Positions 1 to 11,808 of a DNA stretch of 64,000 bases are shown here, piece by piece. Both the position numbers and the translations under genes were made by a program. The stretch's first letter is position 1. Every line of letters starts with the position of its first letter. This DNA comes from Citrus sinensis (Eukaryota > Streptophyta > Magnoliopsida > Sapindales > Rutaceae). Where the stretch lies: contig NC_068564.1 in the NCBI RefSeq assembly GCF_022201045.2, positions 4,712,001 through 4,776,000 of the forward strand, read 5' to 3'. Under the pieces are notes generated by a model. It did no database searches and was not told the DNA's origin. It saw nothing but the letters and a program-made list of their open reading frames with translations.

Positions 1-1597
1 CATGACACCATATCAATGGCTGTTATTGATAAAGTAAGTTCATTAAGGCACAAGTCTTTTCTTTATTTTCCATGTATGTATGGTTATTTTATTCAAAACT
101 TCTTCCTTCTGTAGATGGGGCATGTTGCTGTCGGGACATCAACTAATGGAGCCACCTTTAAGATCCCTGGAAGGTAAGGACATCAATATTACTCCCAGAT
201 GAGATTTTACATTGATTATGACATTGAGTAACATTTGTCTTGATAATTTTACATTGATTATGACATTGAGCAACAATTATCTTGATAATCTTTACTTTTT
301 TTGAAAGGAAAAAGACATTCAGGATCTACTTATCTTAAAACCTTTTATACCATGTTTTAGTGTTGCTATTACATAGCTCATATTTGTTGTTTGGTAAATT
401 ATTTCTCTAAGCCAATATGGATCACATGGGATCAGATTATGTTTCTCCATAAAATAATTTCAGTAAAAATACAGTTCTTATGTTTCATGAAGCTTGGAAA
501 GATGACTCCAGAAGTTGCTGATGCAGGAAGAGGCGATTAGAGTACAGATATTACTGATCCCACTACCAAAGCTGCTAGCCATAAGCAGCAGCTTTCTCTT
601 CCACTTTTGGAGTAATATTGGTTTCAAATATCCTTGTGAACAGAAATAGAATGGGGTCCCATTTTGCCTCTGTAGAAAGCAAATATATGGATAAACATGA
701 AGTTGTGGATATTTTTTTCCCTTTCAGTCACTCGTACCGATTTCACTTCAAGTTGTTTATCATACATTTTGAGTTTTTAAGGCTTATCTTGTTGAAATGA
801 ACAACGAGCCAATCATAAGTACCATTTTGCTTTTAGTTCATTTATTCATTTCAAGACCATGTTATGAAGTTTCTTTTCCTGGTGGCAGGGTGGGTGATGG
901 ACCCATTGCTGGATCTTCAGCATATGCTGATGAAGAAGTTGGTGCTTGTGGTGCAACTGGTGATGGTGACATCATGATGCGTTTCCTTCCCTGGTATTGT
1001 ATTACTTGGGACTCAAAAAGTTTTTGTACTTGTGGCTTTTCGACATTATTGGTCCTTGCCATTTTGAGGAAAACTCGTACTGTGTGTGATGATTTGAAAA
1101 GCCTTCTTTTTTGGTCTTGAACTTGTAGTTTGTTTAGTCACTTATAGCACCTCTCCCATTGTTGTCACCCTTATATTAAGCCAAAATTAGGTGGTTGTGA
1201 GTATGCTTGGCTAAGCCAGTCTGAGAATCTGCTTGCCTGCACCTTTGATCTTGCTGAGTAATCTGCTTGCTTGCTTTACCTTTAGCTAATCTGAAGATTC
1301 TCCTGTATTCAACCTTATTTCATTTTCCTTGTATTTTTCCATTAAGTTAATCTGATCCGTGTAAGATCTGTTTTCAGTTATCAAACTGTGGAAAGTATGA
1401 GACAAGGAATGGGACCAGAGCTTGCCGCAAAGGATGCAATCTCTCGAATTGCAAGAAAATTTCCAGATTTTGTTGGGGCTGTTGTTGCCATCAATAAGAA
1501 TGGTGAGCATGCTGGTGCTTGCCATGGATGGACATTTAAGTACTCGGTGAGAAGCCCAGAAATGGAAGATGTGAAGGTTTTCACCGTGCTACCCTGA
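1..1597 (+). CDS. N4-(beta-N-acetylglucosaminyl)-L-asparaginase (glycosylasparaginase), 3' part
   Basis: This Ntn-hydrolase cleaves the GlcNAc-Asn link during lysosomal/vacuolar glycoprotein breakdown. Four exons read in frame: 1-33, 115-173, 889-993 and 1378-1597, all with GT/AG introns; the stop is at 1595-1597. The window opens on HDTISM, whose Thr is the expected autocleavage site and N-terminal nucleophile of the beta subunit, so essentially the whole catalytic beta chain is present and the alpha chain lies upstream of the window. Family hallmarks follow: GTSTNG, KIPGRVGD.PI.G..AYAD, and [15 protein letters not shown]. The last exon ends in a short conserved tail ([11 protein letters not shown]). 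I see no frameshift or internal stop. The family is certain; assignment to glycosylasparaginase rather than a plain isoaspartyl peptidase rests on the GRVGD and ATGDGD signatures. Confidence 0.93.
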
Positions 1598-3182
1598 AAT
1601 CAGCGCCTCCTGCAATCAGAGTTCTTTGGATAATAACTCCATTGTTTATTGTACATTTCCAGTGATCTGGATACCTTTGTAACAATCTTTCCATACATAT
1701 TATTGATGAACAAGACAAATAAAATTTCAGAGAAATTTGCAGCTGCTATTAATACAAATTGCAAAAGTTTGCTAGTGTTGTATGGGGAGAAGCTGCACCC
1801 GCCTACTAAGGGCCATTCGGCAGGTTCAATGGGTCCCACAATGGGATCGCAAATTTTTATTTAAGGAATATATAAAATTTTATCATTTAATTTGTGAATC
1901 TCACTGTAGAACTCATTAGACCTGCTAACTGACGGGTCATTAGTTAAACGGTGCGCTAGTCTCTCATAAGTTTTTCTCACTTATATATATCATAACCCAT
2001 TGTTTGGGCACAGTTAGATTCTCACTTGCAGCATCCAAATTTTAGTTTGATCATTCATCAAAGTTGGGATGGAAAGTCGGGATTAAATTGGGAGAATTGC
2101 GTGGGATATACCCCATTTCCTTCAAAATACCCAATATATACTTAAAATTATAACACTCTTAAATTTTACATATATATACTCTAAAAAATTAGAGAAAGTA
2201 CAAAAATAATCACAACCAAATCCTCATAAAACTATACCCAACTCTTTGAAGTCGGGTAAATAATCGAGAATACTTGACTTCAACCAAACCATACACAATT
2301 AGTAATTCAGTATAAATTCTCGACTTTTTCATGTTAGTCGAGAATACTTGACTTCAATTGAAATAAAAAATCATCTGAAAAATTCTCAATTTTTTCAAAT
2401 AAGTTGAGTAAAGAGTCGAGAATACCCGACTTTAATTTAACCTTACCTAATATTCATTCAGCAAAAATTCTTGACTTTTCATTGAAGTTTGGTAATTGGT
2501 TGAGAATACTCAACTTAAATTGAAATGAAAATTTTCTTTTTAATTAAGTCAGGTAAAAAGTCGAGTATACTTGACTTTAGTTGTGTTATTACGTAAAAGT
2601 CATGAGAGAGGAAATAAACGTAAATATATGATTTTTTAAAGTTATTTTTTACTTTTTATACTTTCACGGGTATATGTTTATAATGGGGTATAAATTTAGT
2701 ATTTAAGGACAAATGTGGCATATTTAAATAAAAAATCCTAATTTCAATATCCTAAAAGGCGCCATAACCCATTATTTGGGCACGGTGAAATGATCAGATA
2801 ATCAATAAAAATTAATAATATCAATATTTGATGATATGATGGTGCCCCGGCGATGAAATACAGTCCATTAGTCAATAGTAGCAAAAGAAATCAAAATAAA
2901 TAAATGAAATTGTGGATAAAAGCCAAGCTACCGCGATTGGCATTTACTATTTTTATAAAAAATTTTAACCTAAAATGGAGGGTAAAAAAAAAAAGTTGGC
3001 GGGTTAGAGAAGTTATTCGAAGTATCTAACGATGTTGACAAGTCAAAGGCGGGTAATAAATTATAATTTATCAAAAACAAAAAACCTGAAGCAATCTGGC
3101 GAATTCGTTGATCTTTGAATTTCAGCTGCGATTTTTATCAAAAAAATTCAGATTTTTCTGGATTATAATACTCTCAGATTAA
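1598..3182. other. Spacer between glycosylasparaginase and ceramide kinase genes
   Basis: The first 250-300 bases are probable 3' UTR. The rest is AT-rich. It includes a run of degenerate repeats (2250-2590), flanked by weakly inverted AT-rich ends. A 24-base near-direct repeat (CCATAACCCATT-type, about 1989-2012 and 2762-2785) brackets this whole block. The promoter and 5' UTR of the ceramide kinase gene should occupy the last few hundred bases. No coding sequence is supported. Confidence 0.5.
2250..2590. repeat. Degenerate tandem repeats (GTCGAGAATACTTGACTT core)
   Basis: A core resembling GTCGAGAATACTTGACTTCA recurs about five times (near 2263, 2335, 2415, 2497 and 2560) with roughly 70-85 bases between copies. 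The core is itself a partial palindrome (TCGAGAATACTTGA / TCAAGTATTCTCGA). The block lies between outer sequences near 2090-2160 and 2650-2745 that are weakly inverted (ATAT.CC.CATTT....AAATAC), which would suit an old MULE-like element. Boundaries are not secure. Confidence 0.45.
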
Positions 3183-6100
3183 ATGGACAGAAACAGCGAC
3201 GACGACGACGCCGGCAACGCCCTTCAAAACGCGCCGTTTAATGGAGAAGCGCCTCTTTTGAGCTCGAATCTTTTCATGGATCAAGTTGGAGAAGTAGTTC
3301 TCACCCTTAATTCAGATGGGTTGTCTTGGAACTCGCTTGATTCCCCCGAAAATGTAATCTTTTTGTCTCTCTCTCTTTCTCTCCCCCGCCCCCCCCACAT
3401 TTCAAATTAACGGAGTTGCTTGTTATGTTAAACAGTTATGTATTGTTATTTTTTTTTTAGTGACAATTAGTTGTAATAGACGTAGCTTTTATTGAATGAT
3501 CATGCAAATTGCAATGTGCCATTTTGTTTATCGTGTGATTGCAATTTGAAGATCATCGTGAGGCGTGGTGAAATTTGATCTTTCAACGTTGTTGTTTAGG
3601 AAATTAATTATCCAGGGTTACTCATGTTTTTATGAAACAGGGTGGGGCTTCTTGTTTAGGCATTAAACTTGAGAATGAAGTTCCAAATGAAGTCAAATTG
3701 TCTGATGTCTATGCTGTAGAATTAATAACCAAAGGTGCAATTTATAAATCCAAACTTCCAAAGGCTGGTGCAGTTCTTTTGGGATTTGAGCCTTACGACT
3801 CTGAGGTTTGATCTTATTCTCATCCTTGTGAATGTGCTCTTACTCTTCAGTTGGTGATTGTATGCGAGGCTGACACATGTTTCTACTTTTTTGGCAGATG
3901 TATCGCTTTACGGTGCATAGTTTTCAGAAATCAAAGACTCAGCCAAATCTTTGGGTCTTGGCTGTGTACACCTTTGGTCACAAGGATTTGCCAACATGTG
4001 AGATGTGGGTGAATCGAGTTAATGCTTTTCTGAACATGGAAGTGGGAAGACCAAAGAATCTTTTGGTACGTTGTGTAATCGTTTAAAGGCCATTTCTTTG
4101 TTTGTTTAGTTTCATGTCTCATTGATGAAATGAATGGAAACTATAGTTTAAACTTTCTCCAGAATTTATTTCTGATTGGTAGATTTTCATTCACCCAATG
4201 AGTGGGAAAGGCAGTGGCCGTAGAACCTGGGAAACTGTGGCTCCTATTTTTGTTCGTGCTAAAGTAAACACAAAGGTAAGAGTGCATTGTTCAACACTAG
4301 TGGGCTTGTAAGTTAGATAGTGACTTACATTAATGGTTCAACTTTTTCATCAGGTGATTGTGACTCAGAGGGCAGGACAGGCTTTTGATGTGATGGCATC
4401 CACTAAAAACAAGGAGCTCAGCTCATATGATGGTGTTCTAGCTGTTGTAAGTCATGAAATCCCTTATTGAGCATCTTTTTCTTAGTTAGAGTTCTAATAG
4501 CAGCATGTAGTAGCCGAAGGCTAATCAGTTAGTAAAATCACAAAACCATGGCAAACTAGTGTTAAGGCATTGGATCCACTTTCTCTATACTCAATGTGAT
4601 ATTTACTTCTTTGTTAGTATGATGATTTATGCAATGTATTTGTGTGCTCCAAAATGAAAAATAAAAGAATCCTGCCAAATTGACTGATTTGGTGACAAGC
4701 ATTTTATGTAAAATACGTACTGCTTCAGTAGCATCTTAAAACAATTCTGGTTAAAAAAACTAAGTAATTAGGAGAATTTCTGAAAAACTCTATCTGGTTT
4801 TATTACTCATTATAAACTTGGAATTTTTTATTTCAATCAGGTCAAATAACAGAACAGAAAACTAAGGAAAGAATGATGGACAGCCGTCTGTAGTGTGAAA
4901 TCTACTAAAGTTTGGCAGAAAATTTCTTTGTTTTAAATAGCAATTTTAAGAAATAGTTATCTGGTCATGCACACTACTGAATGCTGCTCTCCTTTTGCAA
5001 ATTGAGATTCATCAATGGAGAACGAAGGAGATAACAATTGCATAATTCTCTTCTATTAGCTAAGTATGATGCCATCTTAGGCATGTGTGCACTTGCCTTG
5101 ACAACTGCCTAACGACCACTTGATGTTAACTTTCCTACCTAAATAGATTTATATTGACCAAACTACAATAATTTAAAGGCACTTTAGTGGATAAAAAACC
5201 TGAAGGTCAGACCTTGTCAACAGTGTTGTTGAAGCTATTATAAACTTCGTTGGTTTAAGAGGTGTGAAATGAATCAACGACATTTATTCCCCGGTATAAT
5301 AGCATTCTAAGAACAAATATTCATATCAGAGTATGATACTAGGTGGGAGTCGTGGAAATTAAACCTTTCCATGAGTCTGTATGAAATTTGTTTTTACATG
5401 TGCCATGTGCTTATTGATTATTCTGCAGTTGCCATTTACCATGTGCTTCATTTTTACGAACTCTCGTAATCAGCCTTTTGAATTGTCACAAAGTGTAATT
5501 CGTGGTTGACGGTTTTTTAGAGCAATGCGGCCATTAGCTCGTTTCAGGAGTATACCTTTTGATGTGTTATGGTGTGGTTTTTCCCCTTTAACGGGCTTGT
5601 ATACATGTGTTGATTTTAGATTTAATTTGTTTCTCTTGTATGTGCTGTTACAAGTGCTTTTTTCCCTTCTGAAACTACTGTTTGTTGCTAATTATATGGT
5701 GACAGGGTGGGGATGGTTTCTTCAATGAAATCCTTAATGGTTTTCTTTCTTCGAGGTATAAAGCTCCTTATCCACCAGCCCCTGCAGGTTTTGTTCATCC
5801 TGTTGGGAATGATCACTGTTCTTCAGATCATGATCTGAACGAAACAGTTACTGAGACTTCTCAACATGATGAAGACCAGTCTCATCAAGACCAGTCTCCT
5901 CTCCTTGGAAGCGAGCAATATCATGGATCAAGATTACCAAATTCCAGTACGTCTTGTAGAACTATATCACCTGCAAGTTATGCAATTAATTTGATTGTTA
6001 TGCAATTAATTTGATTACTAGTTATGGTAGGTGGTTATCTGACACTAAATGTATCTGGAACTAGAGAAATGGTTCTTCTAATCAATTTGAGCCATTCCCA

Positions 6101-9100
6101 TGTCATCTTCAAATAAAATAATTTTTTCAGTTGATTATCTGTTCCCTTGTAGTCTATTGGAATTAGTTGTCTGTTTTCTTGTTCACGACATCTTTCAACT
6201 ACGTAACTACTCTTTGCTGATGACTGAACAGACCAAGATACTGACTTTCGCATCCCCAGTGAACGCTTTCGGTTTGGAATCATCCCTGCTGGTTCAACTG
6301 ATGCTATAGTGATATGGTATTTTCTTGTGTTATTTTGTCTTTTGGTTTCTTTTGAGGCAAGTCTGTGAACGTATGTCAATGTTCACTAATAGGGACTTTG
6401 TATGAGCATATATCTACTCCTATATGTTTTATTGAATTTCACCTTGCTTTTATGCATGAATGAAATTACATAACATCCATCTTGTTCAGATAGTACGTGT
6501 AAATATTCTGCTGTCAGTTATTGTAAATGTGTGAAATATTTGAGCTTACTGGCAAGATGTCTCTTAGTTATCCTATTTGTATTATGCTGTGCTTTATCTT
6601 GCATGCCAATTAAAGAAGTTGCATTTGTAATCACTCTAATGCTTGCATTAAATGAACTTTCAAATTACATTTTATTTTCATTGTCATATTGTTATGTTGG
6701 CTTTCAAGAGATCTGGAAGACCTTGTTGCGGCTCATAGCCAAATTTCTTAAACATCATTTCTATTTGAGCTGTTTACTTTCCTGGTCGTTATAATTTGCA
6801 TCATTCTTCAGCACCACTGGAGCTCGAGATCCTGTAACATCTGCATTGCACATTGTCCTGGGTAAAAGGGTGTGCCTTGATATAGCTCAAGTTGTTAGAT
6901 GGAAAGCAACAGCTACTTCAAAGGTTGAACCTTTAGTACATTACACGGCTTCTTTTTCAGGGTAATTTCTTATGCTATGCTACTATCACCATATTTCTAC
7001 TCTGTTATAAATGTTCTTTTCTTTTCTTTTCTTTTTCTTTTTTTTAATGGTTGCTTTTGCATCGCTTTTGCCTATATATATATAGATTATACTAAGCTAT
7101 GGTCAGCTTCTTGCTGGTAGACAGAGGATCTAGATAGGATTATATAATGTTAATCCTGAAATACACATGGTGCAACAATAAAGCATGTGGATTCTGCCTC
7201 ATAAATTAGTAAAAATTTAGTGGCAATTATTAGGGGGCAGGTGGAAATTGTGTAGTTAATGCTTCTACCATAAACTATTGAGCATCTTGTGCCTTGTTTT
7301 TCCCTATTATCGCCAAACCTTCATGTTTGGCCTTAGCCTACTCTACAAATAGTCCTTCTCATAGACGTTTTAAACTGATCCATATTCTAGTTATATGTCC
7401 CATACTCTGGTCTCATAGACGTTTTAAACTGATCCATATTCTAGTTATATGTCTCTATTTTGTGGAGTTGTTTTGTTATTTTCAAATGAAATAATTCTTC
7501 CCTGTTTACTTCATGTTTAAGACTGGCAGTTACATTATCTATTATTGTGCTCCTCGCATACTTATATCTTCATTTATCAATCACTTCATCTTCCTTAATC
7601 ATCTAAATATGTTCTGTGGGTAGTGGCATTATTACTCATTTTTCATGTGCTTTTCTTTTTTATGGGATCTATCATGCTTTATGTAGATGGTATCCTCTAA
7701 CTCCTCTGCTTCATGTTTACAGGTATGGGTTCTATGGAGATGTCATTTCTGAGAGTGAAAAATATCGCTGGATGGGCCCCAAGCGATATGATTATGCAGG
7801 AACAAAAGTGTTTTTGAGACACAGGTAAATTCCCCAGTAGGTTTATATTTCTTAACAAGTCCCTAGAACTGCACATACTGTCAATGGCAGGTATATATAG
7901 ATTTGCCTCTAAAACTTATGAAAGCATTTTACTTTTGGCTCTGGTTTTGGATTAAAAAAGAACTTGAGTTATAGAAGAGACATGGAAGGTATAAAGCTGC
8001 CACCTTCGGTTTCACAAGGCCTTTGAAATTCATTCAGGGCTAGTTATGAATTTTTTTTTTTTGGGTGGTATTATACTGTATCTGAAAGAAATCACCCATA
8101 TTTTCATGTAATTTGAGGCAGTGATAAAGCATAAAATTATAATTAGATAATTGAGGGTCTTGATAATACCCTTTAATGTGAATGGAATGTGAATGGATCT
8201 GAAACTGCTTATAGAATCTTGTTCTGACCTTGAAATTTGGGTGTCTGGTGGGTCTCAAATTATTATGCTGATGTCTTTTTGCATGTGGCCAACTGATTTA
8301 AACTTTTCATATATCTTGGAGGATAGTAAGCTCAAATATTTGGCTTTACTACATTCTCTAACCAATGCTTTATACGGTTTACTCATGAATCTCAACAGCT
8401 TACACTGTTTTCTGGGATCATAATATATGTATATATATATATATATATTTTTCATTTAGGTCATATGAGGCAGAAATAGCTTACCTGGAAGTTGATGCAG
8501 AACACACGAATTCAGTATCTAATAAGGGCTATTCATGTAGTAGAGCACAGACATTTCGCAATTCAAATAAATGTGAAAGAGTGATTTGCCGCAGAAATTG
8601 CAACATCTGTAACACAAATTCAGTTGACATGTCTTCGACTGCTACCAGCAGAACACCTTACTTCCGTCCAGAAGAAGCAAGGTGGTTAAGATCGAAAGGG
8701 CGTTTTCTTAGTGTTGGTGCTGCAATAATTTCTAATCGAAATGAAAGAGCGCCGGATGGGTTGGTGGTTGATGCACACCTTTCAGATGGCTTTATGCATC
8801 TCATATTGATTAAAGATTGTCCTCGTGCTTTGTATTTATGGTAATAGACAGCATCCCCCACTCTCTTCTCTCTCTTTCCCCAACTTGGTTGATTTTTATT
8901 GTGATGCTATCATTGTTTGCTTTAATATATTAAGGGTGCATATTAATCAATGAAATAGTTTACAGTAAGGATACACATTTTACTCATTTGATCTGCTTGT
9001 GTTTTAGGAAATATCCTGCATCTAACATACAAATAGAAATATGTTATGACTTCTCACCTGGACCCTGGCAGCCTTTAGAGTTGAAATCTTTATCCATCAA

Positions 9101-9591
9101 TTAATTAAATTGTCTTGTTTTCGCAAAATCAGATGATCCAGTTGTATGCATCTAAATAATTTAGTAGGCGGAACAACTATATTATTTTAGTCTTGTGTTA
9201 CAAAATTATGTCACGTCACTTATTATGTCTTTTAAGTTCTGCAACACTGAACATTTTAGGATTATCTTTTGTTTCATGTCATAACTCATAAATCATGAAT
9301 GATAATACAGGCACCTTACTGAGCTTGCAAGGAAAGGTGGAAACCCCCTTAATTTTGAGTTCGTGGAACATCACAAGGTATATTTGTCCTACGGCTATCA
9401 TGTTTCTTTGCGGCGGAAATATCTTTGTCTAATTATATTTTGAAACCGTGCAGACTACTGCTTTCACATTCACTTCTTCTGGAAAGGAGAGTGTATGGAA
9501 TCTAGATGGTGAGCTCTTTAAAGCACATCAACTCTCTGCTCAGGTTTTCCGAGGCCTTATTACCTTATTTGCATCTGGTCCCGAGGTTTAG
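3183..9591 (+). CDS. CERK: Ceramide kinase (diacylglycerol-kinase-like lipid kinase)
   Basis: The enzyme phosphorylates ceramide to ceramide-1-phosphate; the Arabidopsis member (ACD5) restrains cell death. Twelve exons give one continuous frame of 617 residues: 3183-3353, 3641-3805, 3898-4065, 4183-4275, 4354-4446, 5706-5946, 6232-6316, 6812-6961, 7723-7824, 8460-8840, 9311-9377 and 9454-9591. An N-terminal PH-like region (about 1-165) precedes the lipid-kinase catalytic domain, which starts IFIHPMSGKGSGRR at residue 169. The nucleotide-binding GGDGFFNEILNGF begins at residue 231, followed by FGIIPAGSTDA. The ceramide-kinase-specific CxxxCxxC motif is present (C466, C470, C473). Length fits the family (about 600 residues in plants). 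The ATG at 3183 opens the acidic N terminus. Intron 5 (1.26 kb) and intron 8 (7357-7453 tandem duplication) hold no coding sequence. Confidence 0.95.
7357..7453. repeat. 43-bp direct duplication inside a ceramide kinase intron
   Basis: A 43-base segment beginning TCTCATAGACGTTTTAAACT occurs at 7357-7399 and again, apparently identical, at 7411-7453, separated by 11 bases. It lies in the intron between exons 8 and 9 and does not touch a splice site. Confidence 0.85.
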
Positions 9592-10036
9592 TAGAATACC
9601 GTCTAGAAGAGCATATCAACCATACCTGTCTACAAAACTCAGCTTGATATTCAAATAACATGATTTTGTAAACTATTCGGGGGCTTCTCAGGCGACTCAT
9701 GACCTTGATTTAGGAGGTCTTGAGTTGTAGTCGCCAAATGCCATTTTTGTATACAAAAGGGTAGATTTTAGCTCTAGCCTCTAGGATTATTCCACAATGA
9801 CAAAAGGTCAAGATAAATTATTTCCAAGAGGTTGTATTCATATGTCTACCCTTACACGGGAGACTTAAGAGAGTATTAATAAAGTGATGTTAACAAGGAA
9901 GTGGTAACTGGATTACATTTTTTATTACTAGCTAATTGTTATACATTTAGAATTATCTCATAATGTGAGCTTTTCTGAATTTTTAAAGATTTTGTGTCGT
10001 ATGTTTATTGGTAATGGTGTATGAGTAAAATTTAAT
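9592..10036. other. Ceramide kinase 3' flank
   Basis: Probable 3' UTR followed by AT-rich spacer. I see nothing coding. It ends with AAATTTAAT (10028-10036), which is repeated on the far side of the transposon at 11181-11189. Confidence 0.5.
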
Positions 10037-11180
10037 GGAAAATGATGTTTGCCCCGGGTCAAACCCCGAAAGAGATCTAAAACAACGCCGTTTCATCTAT
10101 TATTTTTGTTTTTGTTTTTCTCGGTAAAACGACGCCGTTTTTCAAAAGGCCAAATTCTCACGCTTAAGGCAAAAGCAATGCCTGAAGCCCAGAACGGCAG
10201 ACCACATATGCTTTCTCTTCCTCTTCATTTCACCGTACTAGAATTTGGAGCTGGAGGAGGTGTCGGTGGTCGTCTTGGTGGTGGAGCTAGAGGAGGAGGT
10301 GGAGGCGGGGGTGGTGGTTGAGGTCTAGGTGGAGGGTCAGGTCATGGTGGGGGATTTGGTGCCGGTGGAGGCATTTGAGGAGGAGACGGAGCTGGGGGAG
10401 GTGGTCGTGGTGGGATAGGAGGTGGGTCAGGTCATGGCGGTGGCTTTGGTGCTGGGTCAGGTCACGGCGGTGGCTTTGGTGCTGCGGGCGGTGTAGGAGG
10501 TGGGTCAGGTCACAGCGGTGGCTTTGGTGCTGCGGGCGGTGTAGGCGGTGGTTTTGGTGGAGGTCTCGGCAGCCATGGTGGCCATGGAGGAGGAGTTGGT
10601 ATTGGAATTAGGATAAGCATTGGTGTGGGAGGTGGTTCGGGCAAAGGTGTAGGAACCGGTTCCGGCAGTGGAAATGGTGGTGGTGGGGGCAAATAATGAA
10701 AAGCGTTTATGAATTTAAGTTTCAAAATCTAATGTTTTGTAGCTTCGAAGTGTTAAAGATCTTTGTTTTAATGCGAGTTCTGATTGTCAGTTTCAAGTGT
10801 TCTGAGCTTTTGATGCAGTTTGTTGGTTGTTGGCTGTTGCTATGTACCATCATTACAATATCAATTACTTCCTGATTATTTCTGTATTTCATCTTCCGCA
10901 AATGGTTTAATTTGTCAATAAAAAAATTCAAGCAGAAATAGTGCCGTTACGAGAACGAAGAAAATGAAGAAGAAATGGTTCAACTGGGTTAAAGAGAGAG
11001 GAAGAAGAAGGCTGCCATTTGCAGACCAAAATGACTTCGTTGAAAGCAAATCAGAATAAATAAAAAATTAAAGCGGAAACGTCGTCATTCAATAGCACTT
11101 GAAAACAAAAAAAATTACGAGCCAAAATGGCGTCGTTTGACGCATTTTCGGGGTTTGACCCGGGGCAAACATCAGCACTC
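10037..11180. mobile_element. Pack-MULE-like TIR element carrying a glycine-rich gene
   Basis: The two ends are inverted copies: from 10043 and, reversed, from 11174 both read TGATGTTTGCCCCGGGTCAA and continue identically for 29 bases. If the ends are extended to 10037 and 11180 the flanks are the same 9-mer, AAATTTAAT, matching the 9-bp TSD of Mutator-like elements. The outermost six bases differ between the ends, and an AT-rich 9-mer can recur by chance, so the superfamily call is less certain than the TIR. The motif AACGACGCCGTTT recurs near both ends (about 10085, 10125 and, diverged, 11079 and 11126). No transposase is present. Between the ends lies a glycine-rich coding stretch, so gene capture is the natural reading. 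Confidence 0.65.
10187..10696 (+). pseudogene. Glycine-rich protein gene, interrupted by two in-frame TGA codons
   Basis: One reading frame runs from an ATG at 10187 (an upstream in-frame ATG is at 10049) to TAA at 10694-10696, broken only by TGA at 10319-10321 and 10376-10378. Translated through, it gives a repetitive glycine-rich polypeptide with recurring GGGSGHGGGFGAGGG-like units and a lysine terminus, like plant glycine-rich structural proteins. The frame is kept through about 125 codons after the first stop, so it was coding until recently or is under composition-driven constraint. I see no clear signal peptide. It sits wholly inside the TIR element, so it may be a captured copy of a host gene. 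Glycine-rich sequence can arise from simple GGT/GGA repeats, which limits the call. Confidence 0.6.
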
Positions 11181-11808
11181 AAATTTAATTTAATTTTTTT
11201 TATTAATCATCAACCACTTACGTGTGTTTTTCCTCATGAAGAGTTTAGATCATGAAAAAATCTCTTTTTGAATGTATGATGACTAATTTTCCTATAAAAT
11301 GACTAATTTTGCGAAATTGGGAGGCAAGCTATATGAACTTCAATTAATTTTCCTATAGAATGACTAATTTCATAACTTTAACCTGTTCAAACTTCGTTTG
11401 GAAAAATTATGCCCGTCTCACTAGAAAAATTATGCAGCAAATACAATACTGATAAAAGGGTGAACTTGAGAAGAGTTGTATAAGTTTCGATGTATTGACT
11501 TGGATAAGCTAAGATAGCTAGTGGAGCTTATAGATTTAGGAATGATTCATGTATGACAAGAAGAAAGTCCGAGCATGGAGACAATTTTCCACAAAAGTTA
11601 ACGTTTAATTGGTCACTGAAATGAAGACTTGGAAATCCAGGCTCTTTCTTCTTTCTCGACATTAAATCATGGGATTACGACAACCCCAAAGCCTTCTCTT
11701 TGGAATTGTCACATGCCAGTAAACCGAACAACACGTACACCATCCAACACAACTTACCCTAAAGCTTCAGTCTTCAGGCTGCCAAAAGACAAACACACAG
11801 ATATTGCA
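11181..11808. other. Derlin promoter and 5' UTR region
   Basis: AT-rich spacer with a short internal duplication (TTTTCCTATAAAATGACTAATTT-like, near 11288 and 11347). The last 200 bases are probably 5' UTR of the Derlin gene. An in-frame upstream ATG at 11629 exists, but the family N terminus starts at 11809. Confidence 0.45.

Noticed and set aside
10318..10725. Arg/Trp-rich (+) and Pro-rich (-) ORFs over the glycine-rich gene
   Set aside because: They are other-frame shadows of the GGT/GGA-rich coding frame.
11629..11808. In-frame N-terminal extension of the Derlin ORF
   Set aside because: Derlin proteins begin at MSTPAEYY-type sequence; the extension is Ser/Thr/Pro-rich leader without similarity, so the ATG at 11809 is kept.
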